In this document: in pieces, positions 46,545-56,808 of the stretch
How positions within the stretch are numbered: the stretch's first letter is position 1
Layout: each line of letters opens with the position of its first letter
Source: Tragulus kanchil
Lineage: Eukaryota > Chordata > Mammalia > Artiodactyla > Tragulidae
Direction: 5' to 3'
Assembly (NCBI GenBank): GCA_022376925.1
Contig: JAIOJX010000025.1
Span: forward strand, 138,033,301-138,097,300
DNA length: 64,000 bases
Translations under genes and position numbers: made by a program
Notes under the pieces: model-generated
Seen by the model: the letters and a program-made list of their open reading frames with translations, nothing else
Databases searched by the model: none
Told to the model about the DNA's origin: nothing

Positions 46545-46561
46545 CTGATTTCAATATTCTT
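46545..46561. repeat. L1 target-site duplication, right copy
   Basis: Exact repeat of 36044-36060. It recurs at about 47688-47704 inside D17. Confidence 0.93.
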
Positions 46562-47125
46562 GTAGAGTCTTTTTGTAGATATTTATTTTCATTTCCTTGA
46601 GTAAATACCTTGGAGTGAAATTACAGAGTCATAGGATAAAAGTGCATTTAACGCTATAAGAAACTGCCAGACTTTTAAATTTATTTTTAATCAGAGGATA
46701 ATTGCTTTACAATGTTATGTTGGCATCTCCTGTACAGCATCATGAATCAGCTATGAGTAAATATATATCCTGTCCCTCTGGAGCCTCCCTCCCGCAGACG
46801 TTTTCCACAGTGATTTTACACTCCTGTAGCAATGTGAAAGTTCCTGTTACTCCCAAGTTCTGAAGGACATTGGTATTGTACCTTTAATTTTAACCATTCT
46901 GGTATGGGCAAAGTTGTATCTCACTGTTTTAATTTGTATTTCCCTGATGTCTAATGGTGTTAAGGCATGCTTTTATATGATTATTCTCATTCAGATAGCT
47001 TTTGCAAATCTTAGCCCCGCATTTCTTATTGGATTGTCTTTATTATTGAATTGTAAGCGTTCTTTCTGTATTTTATATACAAATCTTTTGTTAGATATTA
47101 TGAATATGTTTCTTCTACTGTTTTT
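46562..47125 (-). mobile_element. Older L1, right part, with a nested L1 tail
   Basis: gtagagtctttttgtagata, tgagtaaataccttggagtg, then gttttccacagtg (46800) and tcactgttttaatttgtatt and ccctgatgtctaatggtgtt follow old L1 ORF2 in reverse, continuing the element cut at 36060. Bases 46673-46800 (aatcagaggataattgcttt, caatgttatgttggcatctc, gagcctccctcccgcag) are a different L1 3' end inserted into it. The duplicate is at 47705-48268. Confidence 0.8.
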
Positions 47126-47144
47126 TTTTTAACATATCAATTTT

Positions 47145-47386
47145 ATTTTATGTATTTATTTATTTATTTTTATTTTTTTGTGTGTAGGGTGGGTGGGGGG
47201 GGAGGGGGTCAGGCGGGCAACTTCTGTTGGTCTTTCATTTGTCTGTTTTCATCCATCTTTGTTCTTTGGCCCGTGTGGGCCTCCCATTGCGGTGGCTTCT
47301 GTTGTCGCAGAGTGCCGGCTCTGGGCGCATGCACTCCAGAGCTCCGGCTCGGTAATTGGACACATCGGTCCAGCCGCTCCACGGCA
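47145..47386 (-). mobile_element. tRNA-derived SINE variant, chimeric 5' end
   Basis: tctgttggtctttcatttgt, tctttgttctttggcccgtg, gagtgccggctctgggcgca and ggacacatcggtccagccgc identify the variant. After ctccacggca the sequence jumps to L1 5' UTR (duplication join D17). The complete form is at 48288-48616. Confidence 0.85.
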
Positions 47387-48287
47387 GGTCTGGCTCAGTC
47401 CCTTGTGGGTGTCACTGCTTCTTTCCCGGTCTTGATCTGCAACAGGCTTTGTGCCTTTGGCCCGCCCAGCCTCTCTGGAGGGAATGAGGTTTGACTTTTA
47501 AAAGTGCGATTGCACCCTTCCTACATCTGGATGCGGCTTCTCCTTTGTTCTTCGATGTGGGGTATCCTCTCTGTGATCAGAGCCAACCTCCTCCTGTCGA
47601 TGGTTTCCCAGGAACTCTTTGCAATTCAGGCGATTTTGCAGGAGAGATGAGTGCACGTCCTTATACGCTGCCATCTTAGCTCCACCCCTGATTTCAATAT
47701 TCTTGTAGAGTCTTTTTGTAGATATTTATTTTCATTTCCTTGAGTAAATACCTTGGAGTGAAATTACAGAGTCATAGGATAAAAGTGCATTTAACGCTAT
47801 AAGAAACTGCCAGACTTTTAAATTTATTTTTAATCAGAGGATAATTGCTTTACAATGTTATGTTGGCATCTCCTGTACAGCATCATGAATCAGCTATGAG
47901 TAAATATATATCCTGTCCCTCTGGAGCCTCCCTCCCGCAGACGTTTTCCACAGTGATTTTACACTCCTGTAGCAATGTGAAAGTTCCTGTTACTCCCAAG
48001 TTCTGAAGGACATTGGTATTGTACCTTTAATTTTAACCATTCTGGTATGGGCAAAGTTGTATCTCACTGTTTTAATTTGTATTTCCCTGATGTCTAATGG
48101 TGTTAAGGCATGCTTTTATATGATTATTCTCATTCAGATAGCTTTTGCAAATCTTAGCCCCGCATTTCTTATTGGATTGTCTTTATTATTGAATTGTAAG
48201 CGTTCTTTCTGTATTTTATATACAAATCTTTTGTTAGATATTATGAATATGTTTCTTCTACTGTTTTTTTTTTAACATATCAATTTT

Positions 48288-48616
48288 ATTTTATGTATTT
48301 ATTTATTTATTTTTTTTTTTTGTGTGGGGGGGGGGGGGGGGGGGGGGGGGTCAGGCGGGCAACTTCTGTTGGTCTTTCATTTGTCTGTTTTCATCCATCT
48401 TTGTTCTTTGGCCCGTGTGGGCCTCCCATTGCGGTGGCTTCTGTTGTCGCAGAGTGCCGGCTCTGGGCGCATGCACTCCAGAGCTCCGGCTCGGTAATTG
48501 GACACATCGGTCCAGCCGCTCCACGGCACGTGGAATCTTCCCAGGCCAGGGATTGAACCGACGTCCCTTGCACTGCAAGGTGGTGTCCTTACCCACTGGA
48601 CCACCAGGGAAGCCCC
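48288..48616 (-). mobile_element. Full-length tRNA-derived SINE variant
   Basis: A T-rich tail and a 25-G run precede the body. The head (ccactggaccaccagggaag followed by cccc) is intact and the B-box-like gattgaaccg is visible in reverse. It is inserted in the older L1. Confidence 0.86.
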
Positions 48617-49650
48617 TCTTCTACTCTTTTAAGTTTGTGTTTTGTCAAATAAAAAGGTACATTTTGATGACCAGACATTTTTAATTTGAAAAAATACAAT
48701 TTATCAAGTTTTTCTTTTATACTTAAAAGAAAAACTTAAAAGAGGTTTCTCTAAGTATTCTCTGCCTGTCTCAGGCTTGGGAAAATATTGTTCTTTTTTT
48801 TTTTTTCTAGAGGTTTTATTGCTTTAACGTTTATATATTAAGTTTATGAGGGGATATTTATTTTAATGCAGCAACGTGAATATCATAAGCATTGGATTTA
48901 AATCAACCAAACTATTCTAGAGGGCTGTCTGCCTGAAAAGAAACAAAAACTAATTCCTTCAGATTAAAAGAAACTTTAAAAAAAAATTTTGGCGTCTTTT
49001 ATTGGTCTTTATTTTCATCCATATTTGTTCTTTGGCCCGTGTGGGCCTCCCATTGCAGTGGCTTCTGTTGTTGCAGAGTGCCGGCTCTGAGCGCATGCGC
49101 TCCAGAGCTCCGGCTCGGTAATTGGACACATCGGTCCAGCCGCTCCACGGCACCTGGGATCTTCCCAGGCCAGGGATTGAACCAGTGCCCCTTGCACTGC
49201 AAGGCGGTGTCCTTACCCACTGGACCACCAGGGAAGCCCTCTTCTACTCTTTTAAGTTTGTGTTTTGTCAAATAAAAAGGTACATTTTGATGACCAGACA
49301 TTTTTAATTTGAAAAAATACAATTTATCAAGTTTTTCTTTTATACTTAAAAGAAAAACTTAAAAGAGGTTTCTCTAAGTATTCTCTGCCTGTCTCAGGCT
49401 TGGGAAAATATTGTTCTTTTTTTTTTTTTCTAGAGGTTTTATTGCTTTAACGTTTATATATTAAGTTTATGAGGGGATATTTATTTTAATGCAGCAACGT
49501 GAATATCATAAGCATTGGATTTAAATCAACCAAACTATTCTAGAGGGCTGTCTGCCTGAAAAGAAACAAAAACTAATTCCTTCAGATTAAAAGAAACTTT
49601 AAAAAAAAATTTTGGCGTCTTTTATTGGTCTTTATTTTCATCCATATTTG
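48365..49650. repeat. Duplication D18, about 625 bp, SINE to SINE
   Basis: Unique sequence 48617-48990 recurs at 49241-49612 almost unchanged. The flanking SINEs are similar but not identical: the SINE at about 49020-49240 differs from the one at 48411-48616 at several positions (gttgtcgcag/gttgttgcag, ggaatcttcc/gggatcttcc). The joins fall within SINE sequence, unlike the other duplications. Confidence 0.85.
48990..49240 (-). mobile_element. tRNA-derived SINE variant, probably chimeric
   Basis: It starts like the SINE at 49610 (ggcgtcttttattggtcttt) and continues like the SINE at 48411. That suggests a recombined or mis-joined element at the D18 boundary. Confidence 0.75.
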
Positions 49651-49857
49651 TTCTTTGGCTTGTGAGGGCCTCCCATTGCAGTGGCCTCTCCTGTAGCAGA
49701 GTACTGGCTCTGGGCACACACCAGAGAACTGGCTCGTAATTGGACACACGGGTCCAGACACTCTGCAGCACATGGGATCCTCCCAGTCCAGGGATTGAAC
49801 CGGCACCCCTTGCACTGCAAAGCGGACTCTTTACCCACTGGACCACCAGGGAAGCCC
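49610..49857 (-). mobile_element. tRNA-derived SINE variant
   Basis: tctttattttcatccatatt, gtactggctctgggcacaca and ggacacacgggtccagacac show a more diverged member. The head ends in ggaccaccagggaagcccc, 84 bases before exon 2. Confidence 0.85.
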
Positions 49858-49940
49858 CAAAACTTATCAAAATGGTTGTTTTTAACATGAAACAATAGTA
49901 ACAACTGATAATTGAATGATGTTTCACTCTTTTCTTTTAG

Positions 49941-50097
49941 AATTTTAATTTTGGAAGTGAAGAAACCTAGGTTTGGAGCACAAGATGACTACAGCTGCAG
50001 AAAGAAAGTATCTTAACATTAGGAAAAGGTTGGATCAGCTGGGATACCGCCAGACCCTGACAGTGGAGTGTTTACCTTTGGTAGAAAAACTTTTCAG
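49941..50097 (+). CDS. CEP135: CEP135 exon 2, start codon
   Basis: Acceptor ttcttttag ends at 49940 and donor gtaaag starts at 50098. The ATG at 49985 (A at -3) opens MTTAAERKYLNIRKRLDQLG and YRQTLTVECLPLVEKLF, the conserved N terminus of centrosomal protein of 135 kDa; 37 codons plus two bases are coding, and the first 44 bases are 5' UTR. CEP135 is a long coiled-coil protein of the centriole, needed for cartwheel stability and centriole assembly; it links the SAS-6 cartwheel to CPAP and microtubules. This is the only early CEP135 exon not duplicated in the window. Coding of the spliced exons is continuous through exons 3, 4 and 5. Loss of CEP135 causes microcephaly in human. Confidence 0.96.
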
Positions 50098-50512
50098 GTA
50101 AAGATGTAAGCACTATTGCACATCTGAATGACCCTGAAGCCCGTTTATCTAGTTTCTGATTGAGCTTCGTGCTTTAGTACAGAAATGGATAGACTTCTTG
50201 AAAGTCCTTAGGTCATCGGAAGCTTCTCTGTTTTTCTTGGATTCTACTCTGAGGGTCACCATTCGCACTATACCATTCAGAGTAAACGTTCCTGAGGTTT
50301 TCTGTTAGTAAAAGTACAGTTTTTAATGTGATCTTCTGATCTAGTTAGGAGTTCTCTAACTGCTTTACTCACTGGTCTTTATTGTTTTATTGAAATACAG
50401 TCGACATGTTAGTCACTGGTCTGTAATTGCTTTCCATTTACAGTGCTTCTCTAATGTGGTTGGACCATTATTTTAGTTGTTAATGTTAATTTTTGTTGTT
50501 GTTGTTTCTTGT

Positions 50513-50845
50513 TTTTTTTTTTTTTTTAAGATTTATTTCTTTATTTATTTTGGGGGGCGGGTTGGGGAGGGAGGGGAGCAGGCGGGCTACTTCTATTGGT
50601 CTTTTCATTTGTCTGTTTTCAATCCATCTTTGTTCTCTGGCCTGCGTGGGCCTCCCATCGCGGTGGCCTCTGTTGTCACAGAGCACCGGCTCTGGGCGCA
50701 TGCGCTCCAGAGCTCTGGCTCGGTAATTGGACACATCAGTCCAGCTGCTCCACGGCATGTGGGATCTTCCCAGGCCAGGGATCGAACTGGCGCCCCTTGC
50801 ACTGCAAGGCGGTGTTCTTATCCACTGGACCACCAGGGAAGCCCT
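50513..50845 (-). mobile_element. Full-length tRNA-derived SINE variant
   Basis: T-run, ggggggcgggttggggaggg, then tctattggtcttttcatttg, gagcaccggctctgggcgca and ggacacatcagtccagctgc, ending in ggaccaccagggaagccc. The 5' two thirds recur at 51789-51957. Confidence 0.87.
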
Positions 50846-52885
50846 AATGTTAATTTAACTGAAAGATTCTTTGTGATTTTTTTCATTGCCGCATGAATCT
50901 TATTACTGTGATTTGAGACTTGGTGGAACAGAGAAATGGCCTAGGAAGCTTTAGGGCTGTAAGTGATGATGATGGAAAGGAGAATGGATGAAAGATGTCG
51001 TGTGGTCTCTAGCATGGCCTCCAGAATCCTTCCTGATCTAGTTCTAGGTCAACAATTCAGAGATACAGGGTGGAAGTATGTTTAACTTTCCAAGAAACGG
51101 ACGTGCGTTTTCCGCGGTGATTACATACTGCCTTCCTCTCCCATGTGCGAGCCACCGGAGCTCCTGAACACACACTCGCTCTCACACTTGGTCCCTCCAT
51201 ATGCTGTCCTGTCTGCCTGTAAAGTCCCTTTCTCCTCTCCTCCCTGCTTTGCCCTTATGCTCAGTTGACAGCAGCACTCTGTCACATATGCTGCATGTTT
51301 CCTTAGCTGTTATTATTGTTGGAAATGTGTTTTACCTTCCCATTAGAATGAAAACTCCATGAGGAATGGGAGACTCACTTTCTCACTGCCACACCTGGGA
51401 CAGGCTGAACACATGGTCGGTGCTGAAATATTTGTTGAGTTTATCACACAGACTGTAACTTCTGACAAATTATTAGTAGAATATAAGCCTCATGACAGTG
51501 GGTTCGTGACCGTGTTCTCTGCTCAGTAAATGTTGATGGAGTGAATATTCCCTTGGTCTGTGTTCTTAGAGGTGGGGAACTGATCCGTATTTGTTGCATC
51601 CTTGACACTGAATATTAGCAGGCATTCAGTAAATGTTAAATGCACAATAAGTTTCACAGATTCCAGAGGATCAGGTGACTAATTAGACATGGTGGGGGAG
51701 GGTGTGAGTGAGACTAGATTGAAAGATGATTCTGCCCATGTGTATATGTTTCATAGCTTTAATTCCTGAGAATTTGGTGGTATCTGTGCACAGAGCACCG
51801 GCTCTGGGCGCATGCGCTCCAGAGCTCTGGCTCGGTAATTGGACACATCAGTCCAGCTGCTCCACGGCATGTGGGATCTTCCCAGGCCAGGGATCGAACT
51901 GGCGCCCCTTGCACTGCAAGGCGGTGTTCTTATCCACTGGACCACCAGGGAAGCCCTAATGTTAATTTAACTGAAAGATTCTTTGTGATTTTTTTCATTG
52001 CCGCATGAATCTTATTACTGTGATTTGAGACTTGGTGGAACAGAGAAATGGCCTAGGAAGCTTTAGGGCTGTAAGTGATGATGATGGAAAGGAGAATGGA
52101 TGAAAGATGTCGTGTGGTCTCTAGCATGGCCTCCAGAATCCTTCCTGATCTAGTTCTAGGTCAACAATTCAGAGATACAGGGTGGAAGTATGTTTAACTT
52201 TCCAAGAAACGGACGTGCGTTTTCCGCGGTGATTACATACTGCCTTCCTCTCCCATGTGCGAGCCACCGGAGCTCCTGAACACACACTCGCTCTCACACT
52301 TGGTCCCTCCATATGCTGTCCTGTCTGCCTGTAAAGTCCCTTTCTCCTCTCCTCCCTGCTTTGCCCTTATGCTCAGTTGACAGCAGCACTCTGTCACATA
52401 TGCTGCATGTTTCCTTAGCTGTTATTATTGTTGGAAATGTGTTTTACCTTCCCATTAGAATGAAAACTCCATGAGGAATGGGAGACTCACTTTCTCACTG
52501 CCACACCTGGGACAGGCTGAACACATGGTCGGTGCTGAAATATTTGTTGAGTTTATCACACAGACTGTAACTTCTGACAAATTATTAGTAGAATATAAGC
52601 CTCATGACAGTGGGTTCGTGACCGTGTTCTCTGCTCAGTAAATGTTGATGGAGTGAATATTCCCTTGGTCTGTGTTCTTAGAGGTGGGGAACTGATCCGT
52701 ATTTGTTGCATCCTTGACACTGAATATTAGCAGGCATTCAGTAAATGTTAAATGCACAATAAGTTTCACAGATTCCAGAGGATCAGGTGACTAATTAGAC
52801 ATGGTGGGGGAGGGTGTGAGTGAGACTAGATTGAAAGATGATTCTGCCCATGTGTATATGTTTCATAACTTTAATTCCTGAGAAA
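50677..52885. repeat. Direct duplication D19, 1112 bp
   Basis: Copy 1 is about 50677-51765 and copy 2 about 51789-52885. catagcttt/cataacttt differs. Copy 1 ends with gaatttggtggtatctgtg, which departs from the continuation of copy 2 (gaaatttttgggtac). Confidence 0.92.
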
Positions 52886-53059
52886 TTTTTGGGTACTTCC
52901 TAGTACCTTGAAAGGCCTCTAGTGTTTATTTTTGTTTGCTTTTTTTAGATTTGATCTCACTTGGCATTAACGTTTAAGTCTTTTAGAAATATGTTTTTAG
53001 TTAGTAAAAGTTAATGGACTGTTTCCTTGTATTTACATTTTCTGTTCTTTTAATATTAG

Positions 53060-53250
53060 TGATCTGGTTCATACAACAGAGAGTCTTCGGAAATCGAAAT
53101 TATCTGCTGTGAAAGCTGAAAAAGAAAGTGCCAATTTTGATTTTGTGTTGGAACCTTACAAACTTGAAAATGCAAGATTGAGTAAGGAAAATAATGAATT
53201 ATACCTGGAATTAATGAAACTGAGAGAACAATCAGGCCAACACATTAAAG
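53060..53250 (+). CDS. CEP135: CEP135 exon 3 (first copy)
   Basis: The acceptor taatattag ends at 53059 and the donor gtaaaatc starts at 53251. The 191 bases continue from exon 2 (AG + T gives serine) and encode SDLVHTTESLRKSKLSAVKA followed by EKESANFDFVLEPYKLENAR and onwards to QHIK, ending one base into the next codon. This is the start of the long coiled-coil region; residues of about 82-144 in the human protein form a dimeric coiled coil that binds microtubules. The same exon, base for base, lies at 54142. With 191 bases it cannot be included twice without shifting the frame. Confidence 0.95.
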
Positions 53251-53488
53251 GTAAAATCTTGTGACTTTTAAAATGCAATATTTTTCCCCTTTTCGTTTTA
53301 TATATAGGAAAGCCTAGTCTGCCTCCAGAACTATTGATTAGAAAATGTGATAGTCTTCCTACCAGCATTTCTTGCAATATTGTAGGGTGTGTTGAACAGT
53401 TTCCAAGAAGAAAAATAAATTTATAATACATAACTACATTCATCTTCACTATATGTGGATTAAATTTTTAGAATTAAAATTGCTATGA

Positions 53489-53503
53489 TGGTGGTGGTGG
53501 TGG
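53489..53503. repeat. (TGG)n microsatellite
   Basis: Five tandem tgg units after gctatgatgg. The same array is at 54571-54586. Confidence 0.8.
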
Positions 53504-53506
53504 TTT

Positions 53507-53640
53507 GTGCTCAGTTGTATCTGCCTCTTCACAACCCCATGGACTCCCACCAGGCTCCTCTGTCCATGGATTTTTCCAGGCAGGAATACTGGAGTAGGTT
53601 GCCACCAGGGGATCTTCCCTACCCAAGAACTGAACCCCCT
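53507..53640 (-). mobile_element. Bov-A2 SINE, cut by duplication join
   Basis: tgctcagttgtatctgcctc, caccaggctcctctgtccat and ggaatactggagtaggttgc match Bov-A2; the element ends prematurely at the D20 join. The complete form is at 54589-54781. Confidence 0.87.
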
Positions 53641-54141
53641 CGGACTTTCTTCCAGGCGAATTCTGTGTTAGTAGAATATAAGCCTCATGACAGTGGGTTC
53701 GTGACCGTGTTCTCTGCTCAGTAAATGTTGATGGAGTGAATATTCCTTGGTCTGTGTTCTTAGAGGTGGGGAACTGATCCGTATTTGTTGCATCCTTGAC
53801 ACTGAATATTAGCAGGCATTCAGTAAATGTTAAATGCACAATAAGTTTCACAGATTCCAGAGGATCAGGTGACTAATTAGACATGGTGGGGGAGGGTGTG
53901 AGTGAGACTAGATTGAAAGATGATTCTGCCCATGTGTATATGTTTCATAACTTTAATTCCTGAGAAATTTTTGGGTACTTCCTAGTACCTTGAAAGGCCT
54001 CTAGTGTTTATTTTTGTTTGCTTTTTTTAGATTTGATCTCACTTGGCATTAACGTTTAAGTCTTTTAGAAATATGTTTTTAGTTAGTAAAAGTTAATGGA
54101 CTGTTTCCTTGTATTTACATTTTCTGTTCTTTTAATATTAG

Positions 54142-54332
54142 TGATCTGGTTCATACAACAGAGAGTCTTCGGAAATCGAAATTATCTGCTGTGAAAGCTG
54201 AAAAAGAAAGTGCCAATTTTGATTTTGTGTTGGAACCTTACAAACTTGAAAATGCAAGATTGAGTAAGGAAAATAATGAATTATACCTGGAATTAATGAA
54301 ACTGAGAGAACAATCAGGCCAACACATTAAAG
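54142..54332 (+). CDS. CEP135: CEP135 exon 3 (second copy of duplication)
   Basis: Identical to 53060-53250 with the same acceptor and donor. A transcript containing both copies would shift frame after the first, because 191 is not divisible by three. One copy should be kept when modelling the gene. Which copy is real cannot be told, since they are one stretch of DNA if D20 is an assembly error. Confidence 0.85.
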
Positions 54333-54588
54333 GTAAAATCTTGTGACTTTTAAAATGCAATTTTTTTCCCCCTTTTCGTTTATATATAGGAAAGCCTAGT
54401 CTGCCTCCAGAACTATTGATTAGAAAATGTGATAGTCTTCCTACCAGCATTTCTTGCAATATTGTAGGGTGTGTTGAACAGTTTCCAAGAAGAAAAATAA
54501 ATTTATAATACATAACTACATTCATCTTCACTATATGTGGATTAAATTTTTAGAATTAAAATTGCTATGATGGTGGTGGTGGTGGTTT

Positions 54589-54781
54589 GTGCTCAGTTGT
54601 ATCTGCCTCTTCACAACCCCATGGACTCCCACCAGGCTCCTCTGTCCATGGATTTTTCCAGGCAGGAATACTGGAGTAGGTTGCCACCAGGGGATCTTCC
54701 CTACCCAAGAACTGAACCCTCCTTTCTTGCGTCTCCTGCGTTGGCGGGCGGATTCTTTACCACTGTACCACCTGGGAAGCC
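54589..54781 (-). mobile_element. Full-length Bov-A2 SINE
   Basis: From tgtgctcagttgtatctgcc to gcgggcggattctttaccac and tgtaccacctgggaagcct, the complete reverse Bov-A2. Confidence 0.9.
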
Positions 54782-54846
54782 TGAAAATTGCTGTAGAAAA
54801 ATTTAAATGCTGGTACTGAAGAAAAATGTTCTTGAATCAACTTTTA

Positions 54847-55120
54847 TTTTGGGTTTCCCAGGTCCAGTGGGTAAGAACACTGCCTTGCAGTGCAAGGGGC
54901 GCCAGTTCAATCCCTGACCTGGGAAGATCCCACGTCCCGCGGAGTGGCTGGACCAATGTGTCCAACTACTGAACTGGAGCTCTGGAGCGCATGCACCCAG
55001 AGTTGGTGCTCTGCAGCGACAGAAGGCCCACACGGGCCAAAGAACAAAGATGGATGAAAATAAACAAATGAAAGACTAATAGAAGTGGCCAAAAAAAGAA
55101 AAACTTTTGTTTTTATTTTA
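54847..55120 (+). mobile_element. Full-length tRNA-derived SINE variant
   Basis: Head gggtttcccaggtccagtgg, B-box-like cagttcaatccctgacctgg, body ccacgtcccgcggagtggct and gtgtccaactactgaactgg, then ccaaagaacaaagatggatg and an A-rich tail. It is the clearest forward-strand example of the window-abundant type. Confidence 0.87.
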
Positions 55121-55552
55121 CTGAGACAAAGCCATGTATCTGTTGCTGTGATTCATTAATACCCTCTTTGATCTAAAAGAATGATTTCAAAGGTACTGGG
55201 AAAAGGGTTAATTATATGGCTAACTTATTATAAAATCTTTTTATATTCAGTAGAAAGCCCTCTCTGATACCTGGCATGAATTGATAATCCCTTAGCTTCA
55301 TATCCAATTTACTGGATCAAAAGCCATTATCTTATGCTCAAACCACAGAAGAAAAATGTAATTTGCTTTTTGTGCTTAGTGACTTAGTTGCAGTTTTGTT
55401 AATAGTGGTAGAAAAGTTACAGACTTTCTAATGATAATGAAGCATACTTAAGAATCAGGGGGAGTCTTTCAAATTATTGTGACTTTTTTGTGTTTTATGG
55501 ACTGGAAGAACTTCTTGATCTGTAAAATACTCTGGATCTTTTTCATTTTAAG

Positions 55553-55720
55553 AGCTGAAAACCACATTGAAAAAGTGTGCACGGGAAACAGATGATCTGA
55601 AATTTCTAAATAATCAATATGTTCATAAACTCAAACTTTTGGAGAAAGAAAGCAAAGCTAAGAATGAAAAAATCCAACAACTTCAAGAAAAGAATTTGCA
55701 AGCTGTAGTTCAAACTCCAG
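55553..55720 (+). CDS. CEP135: CEP135 exon 4 (first copy)
   Basis: Acceptor ttttaag ends at 55552 and donor gtgagt starts at 55721. The 168 bases continue from exon 3 (G + AG gives glutamate) and encode ELKTTLKKCARETDDLKFLN and NQYVHKLKLLEKESKAKNEK, then IQQLQEKNLQAVVQTP plus one base. The lysine- and leucine-rich heptads are coiled coil. An identical copy is at 56641. Because 168 is divisible by three, inclusion of both would stay in frame and would be hard to notice in a gene model. Confidence 0.95.
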
Positions 55721-56141
55721 GTGAGTCTGTTCCCTCTCAAAACAAATTACACACATTTAATCTTTTAAAGATATTAAGACTGTTGACTGAAGTGGGACTT
55801 TGGGTATTCATGATTTTGAAAAGAGGTATTTGGATAGCCACAAATCCTTTAAAATTTATTTCTGAAGGCCTATCTTATGTTCTATACATGTGCTTAGAAA
55901 CTTATATAACAATAAACTTCTTACATACAAGTAATCTAACCTCAGTGCCCCAGAGTTTTATTTCCTTAATCATTAAATTCTTTCTTCTATCATTATTATT
56001 AGCTTTATTATTGATTTAGTTATAAAAGTAATTAATTTAGTTATAGAAGTAATTCATACTCATTAAATAATTTGGAAATGATGTACTTTGTTATTTCTTA
56101 GCTTATTTTACCCTTTTAGCTTTATGCTCAGTAGTTCTCAG

Positions 56142-56198
56142 AGAAGGAAATGGCAACCCACTCCAGTATTCTTGCCTGGAAAATTCCACTACAGTCCA
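56142..56198 (+). mobile_element. Bov-A2 SINE fragment
   Basis: gagaaggaaatggcaaccca and cttgcctggaaaattccact. The copy at 57231-57293 is followed by unrelated AT-rich sequence. Confidence 0.8.
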
Positions 56199-56640
56199 TA
56201 GAGTTTTTTATCTGAGACAAAGCCATGTATCTGTTGCTGTGAATTAATACCCTCTTTGATCTAAAAGAATGATTTCAAAGGTACTGGGAAAAGGGTTAAT
56301 TATATGGCTAACTTATTATAAAATCTTTTTATATTCAGTAGAAAGCCCTCTCTGATACCTGGCATGAATTGATAATCCCTTAGCTTCATATCCAATTTAC
56401 TGGATCAAAAGCCATTATCTTATGCTCAAACCACAGAAGAAAAATGTAATTTGCTTTTTGTGCTTAGTGACTTAGTTGCAGTTTTGTTAATAGTGGTAGA
56501 AAAGTTACAGACTTTCTAATGATAATGAAGCATACTTAAGAATCAGGGGGAGTCTTTCAAATTATTGTGACTTTTTTGTGTTTTATGGACTGGAAGAACT
56601 TCTTGATCTGTAAAATACTCTGGATCTTTTTCATTTTAAG

Positions 56641-56808
56641 AGCTGAAAACCACATTGAAAAAGTGTGCACGGGAAACAGATGATCTGAAATTTCTAAATA
56701 ATCAATATGTTCATAAACTCAAACTTTTGGAGAAAGAAAGCAAAGCTAAGAATGAAAAAATCCAACAACTTCAAGAAAAGAATTTGCAAGCTGTAGTTCA
56801 AACTCCAG
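56641..56808 (+). CDS. CEP135: CEP135 exon 4 (second copy of duplication)
   Basis: Identical to 55553-55720, with intact acceptor and donor. If both were spliced, 56 residues of coiled coil would be repeated in frame, which is not known for CEP135. It is part of D21 and should be counted once. Confidence 0.85.

Larger units (their letters stand above)
46239..48530. repeat. Direct duplication D17, about 1.14 kb
   Basis: Copy 1 is about 46239-47385 and copy 2 about 47384-48530. It spans the L1 5' end, its right target-site duplication, the older L1 and a SINE. Copy 2 differs by ctaccgtctcgatg/ctacatctggatg and cccgggtc/cccggtc, and a mixed G-rich stretch becomes a pure 25-G run (48326-48350). 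Confidence 0.92.
31841..49940 (+). other. CEP135: CEP135 intron 1
   Basis: The intron runs from the gtgagc donor to the ttcttttag acceptor. It holds the duplicated promoter segment, about 1.3 kb of sequence with nothing recognisable (33900-35690, half of it duplicated), an old L1, the full-length L1 and several SINEs. Allowing for duplications D12-D18 its true length is about 10.7 kb. Confidence 0.8.
50098..53059 (+). other. CEP135: CEP135 intron 2
   Basis: It holds one SINE, a long stretch with no recognisable elements (50846-51788, repeated at 51958-52880) and duplication D19. The intron is about 1.85 kb after collapsing. Confidence 0.85.
52584..54722. repeat. Direct duplication D20, 1083 bp, contains CEP135 exon 3
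   Basis: Copy 1 is about 52584-53637 and copy 2 about 53668-54722. Differences: tattcccttgg/tattccttgg, tttttcccctttt/ttttttcccccttt, cgttttatat/cgtttatat. About 30 bases of garbled sequence (cggactttcttccaggcgaa) fill the join. Confidence 0.93.

Noticed and set aside
55567..56019. 150-codon open frame that starts in CEP135 exon 4 and reads into the intron
   Set aside because: The exon ends at a good donor (55721) and the downstream part is hydrophobic AT-rich intron translation. Use of this frame would need intron retention, for which there is no evidence.
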